From a bacterium (lineage in GTDB: Bacteria; Chloroflexota; Dormibacteria; Aeolococcales; Aeolococcaceae): a DNA stretch of 5,392 nt. The first letter of the stretch is position 1; the number at the start of each line of letters is the position of its first letter. Below, piece by piece: positions 4,869-5,392 of the stretch. Location of the stretch: the NCBI GenBank assembly GCA_021850405.1, contig JAJZMA010000047.1, forward strand, positions 1 through 5,392. The letters run 5' to 3'. Below the pieces are notes generated by a model, which saw only the letters and a program-made list of their open reading frames with translations, was not told the DNA's origin and ran no database searches. Position numbers and translations under genes: made by a program.

Positions 4869-5392
4869 TTACCCCTGATGGAGAAGCCAGGTCATACCCA
4901 GCGGCGGCACAGTAATAGTTGCAGAATGCTCCTGTTCGTTCCATCTGATCTGTTCTGTGGAAATGGGGACCGGGTTGATCTTCCCGCTTCCTCCAAATTC
5001 AGCTGCATCGGTATTTAGCACCTCTTTCCATATGCCTGCAAGCGGAAGTCCCACCCGGTATCCCGACAGAGTGTTGGGCGAGAAGTTGGCTATACAGGCC
5101 AGCTGGGGCCCAGCACTCCTGCTGCAGCGCAGAAACGAGAGGAGATTCTGGTCGGCATTGCCGGCATCGAGCCAGACAAAGCCTTGCGGATCGGTGTCTG
5201 CTTCCCACAACTCCGGAGTTTCCCGATAAACCCGGTTCAGGGCAGCAACCAGCTTCTGGACTCCCATATGGGCTGGAAATTCAAGCAGGTGCCAGTCAAG
5301 CGACCGGTTGCAGTTCCACTCGGCGTACTGTCCAAATTCGGATCCCATAAAGAGCAGCTTCTTTCCGGGATGGGACCACATCCAGCCCAGCA
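4869..5392 (-). CDS. glgB: 1,4-alpha-glucan branching enzyme, C-terminal 173 residues (5' part outside window)
   Basis: The frame is open from the right edge to TAA 4869-4871, so the gene starts outside; the Met at 5381 is internal. The fragment matches the end of bacterial GlgB (GH13): 'PGKKLLFMGSEFGQYAEW', then 'NRSLDWHLLEFP', 'GVQKLVAALNRVYRETPEL', 'DPQGFVWLDAGNADQNLLSF', and the all-beta C-terminal domain with 'IANFSPNTLSGYRVGLP', 'WKEVLNTDAAEFGGSG' and the terminal 'TVPPLGMTWLL'. E. coli GlgB has 728 residues, so about a quarter is present. The catalytic Asp/Glu/Asp region lies upstream, outside the window. The enzyme forms alpha-1,6 branches in glycogen by cutting and transferring alpha-1,4 chains in the cytoplasm. 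It runs convergently to nagA with 141 bp between the stops, so it is not in that operon. The C-terminus looks complete. Confidence 0.95.
   Translation of the reverse strand, partial: LGWMWSHPGKKLLFMGSEFGQYAEWNCNRSLDWHLLEFPAHMGVQKLVAALNRVYRETPELWEADTDPQGFVWLDAGNADQNLLSFLRCSRSAGPQLACIANFSPNTLSGYRVGLPLAGIWKEVLNTDAAEFGGSGKINPVPISTEQIRWNEQEHSATITVPPLGMTWLLHQG

Noticed and set aside
5208..5381. Met at 5381 as the start of a short 170-residue gene
   Set aside because: The frame continues upstream to the window edge with Leu-Gly-Trp, and the sequence aligns with the interior of GlgB, so this Met is internal.

Overview
The window is about 5.4 kb of GC-rich, densely coded bacterial chromosome. It holds five protein genes in three blocks. 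No RNA gene, mobile element or CRISPR array is visible. The taxon is uncertain. The Pro/Thr/Ser-rich extracytoplasmic protein, the Big_5-type domain beside an ECF sigma factor and the high GC suggest a Chloroflexota/Dormibacterota-like or other GC-rich Gram-positive-related lineage, but this is an impression and not a placement.

Block 1 (1-2197, minus strand) is a two-gene operon. It starts with an ECF-family sigma factor (2197 to 1634). The next gene overlaps it by 14 bp: a large single-pass membrane protein (1647 down to the window edge, open for 549 codons with no stop). That protein has a short cytoplasmic N-terminus, one membrane helix, an Ig-like (Big_5/SbsA-like) domain, long low-complexity linkers and beta-propeller-like repeats. 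The arrangement is that of a sigma factor with its membrane regulator, but no zinc-finger anti-sigma motif is present.

Block 2 (2198-2476) is a divergent intergenic region. It contains a 9-bp direct repeat pair 33 bp apart, a near-palindrome with -10-like hexamers on both strands, and a weak inverted repeat ending in a T-run just before the next ribosome binding site.

Block 3 (2477-4727, plus strand) is an amino-sugar catabolic pair. The first gene is a two-SIS-domain sugar-phosphate isomerase/deaminase resembling the isomerase half of GlmS without the glutaminase domain. The second is N-acetylglucosamine-6-phosphate deacetylase (nagA). Together they would convert GlcNAc-6-P to GlcN-6-P and then to fructose-6-P plus ammonia, with the SIS protein standing in for classical NagB.

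The nag pair converges on the 3' end of glgB (glycogen branching enzyme, minus strand, running off the right edge). The 141-bp convergent spacer contains a three-element inverted-repeat arrangement that may act as a shared terminator.
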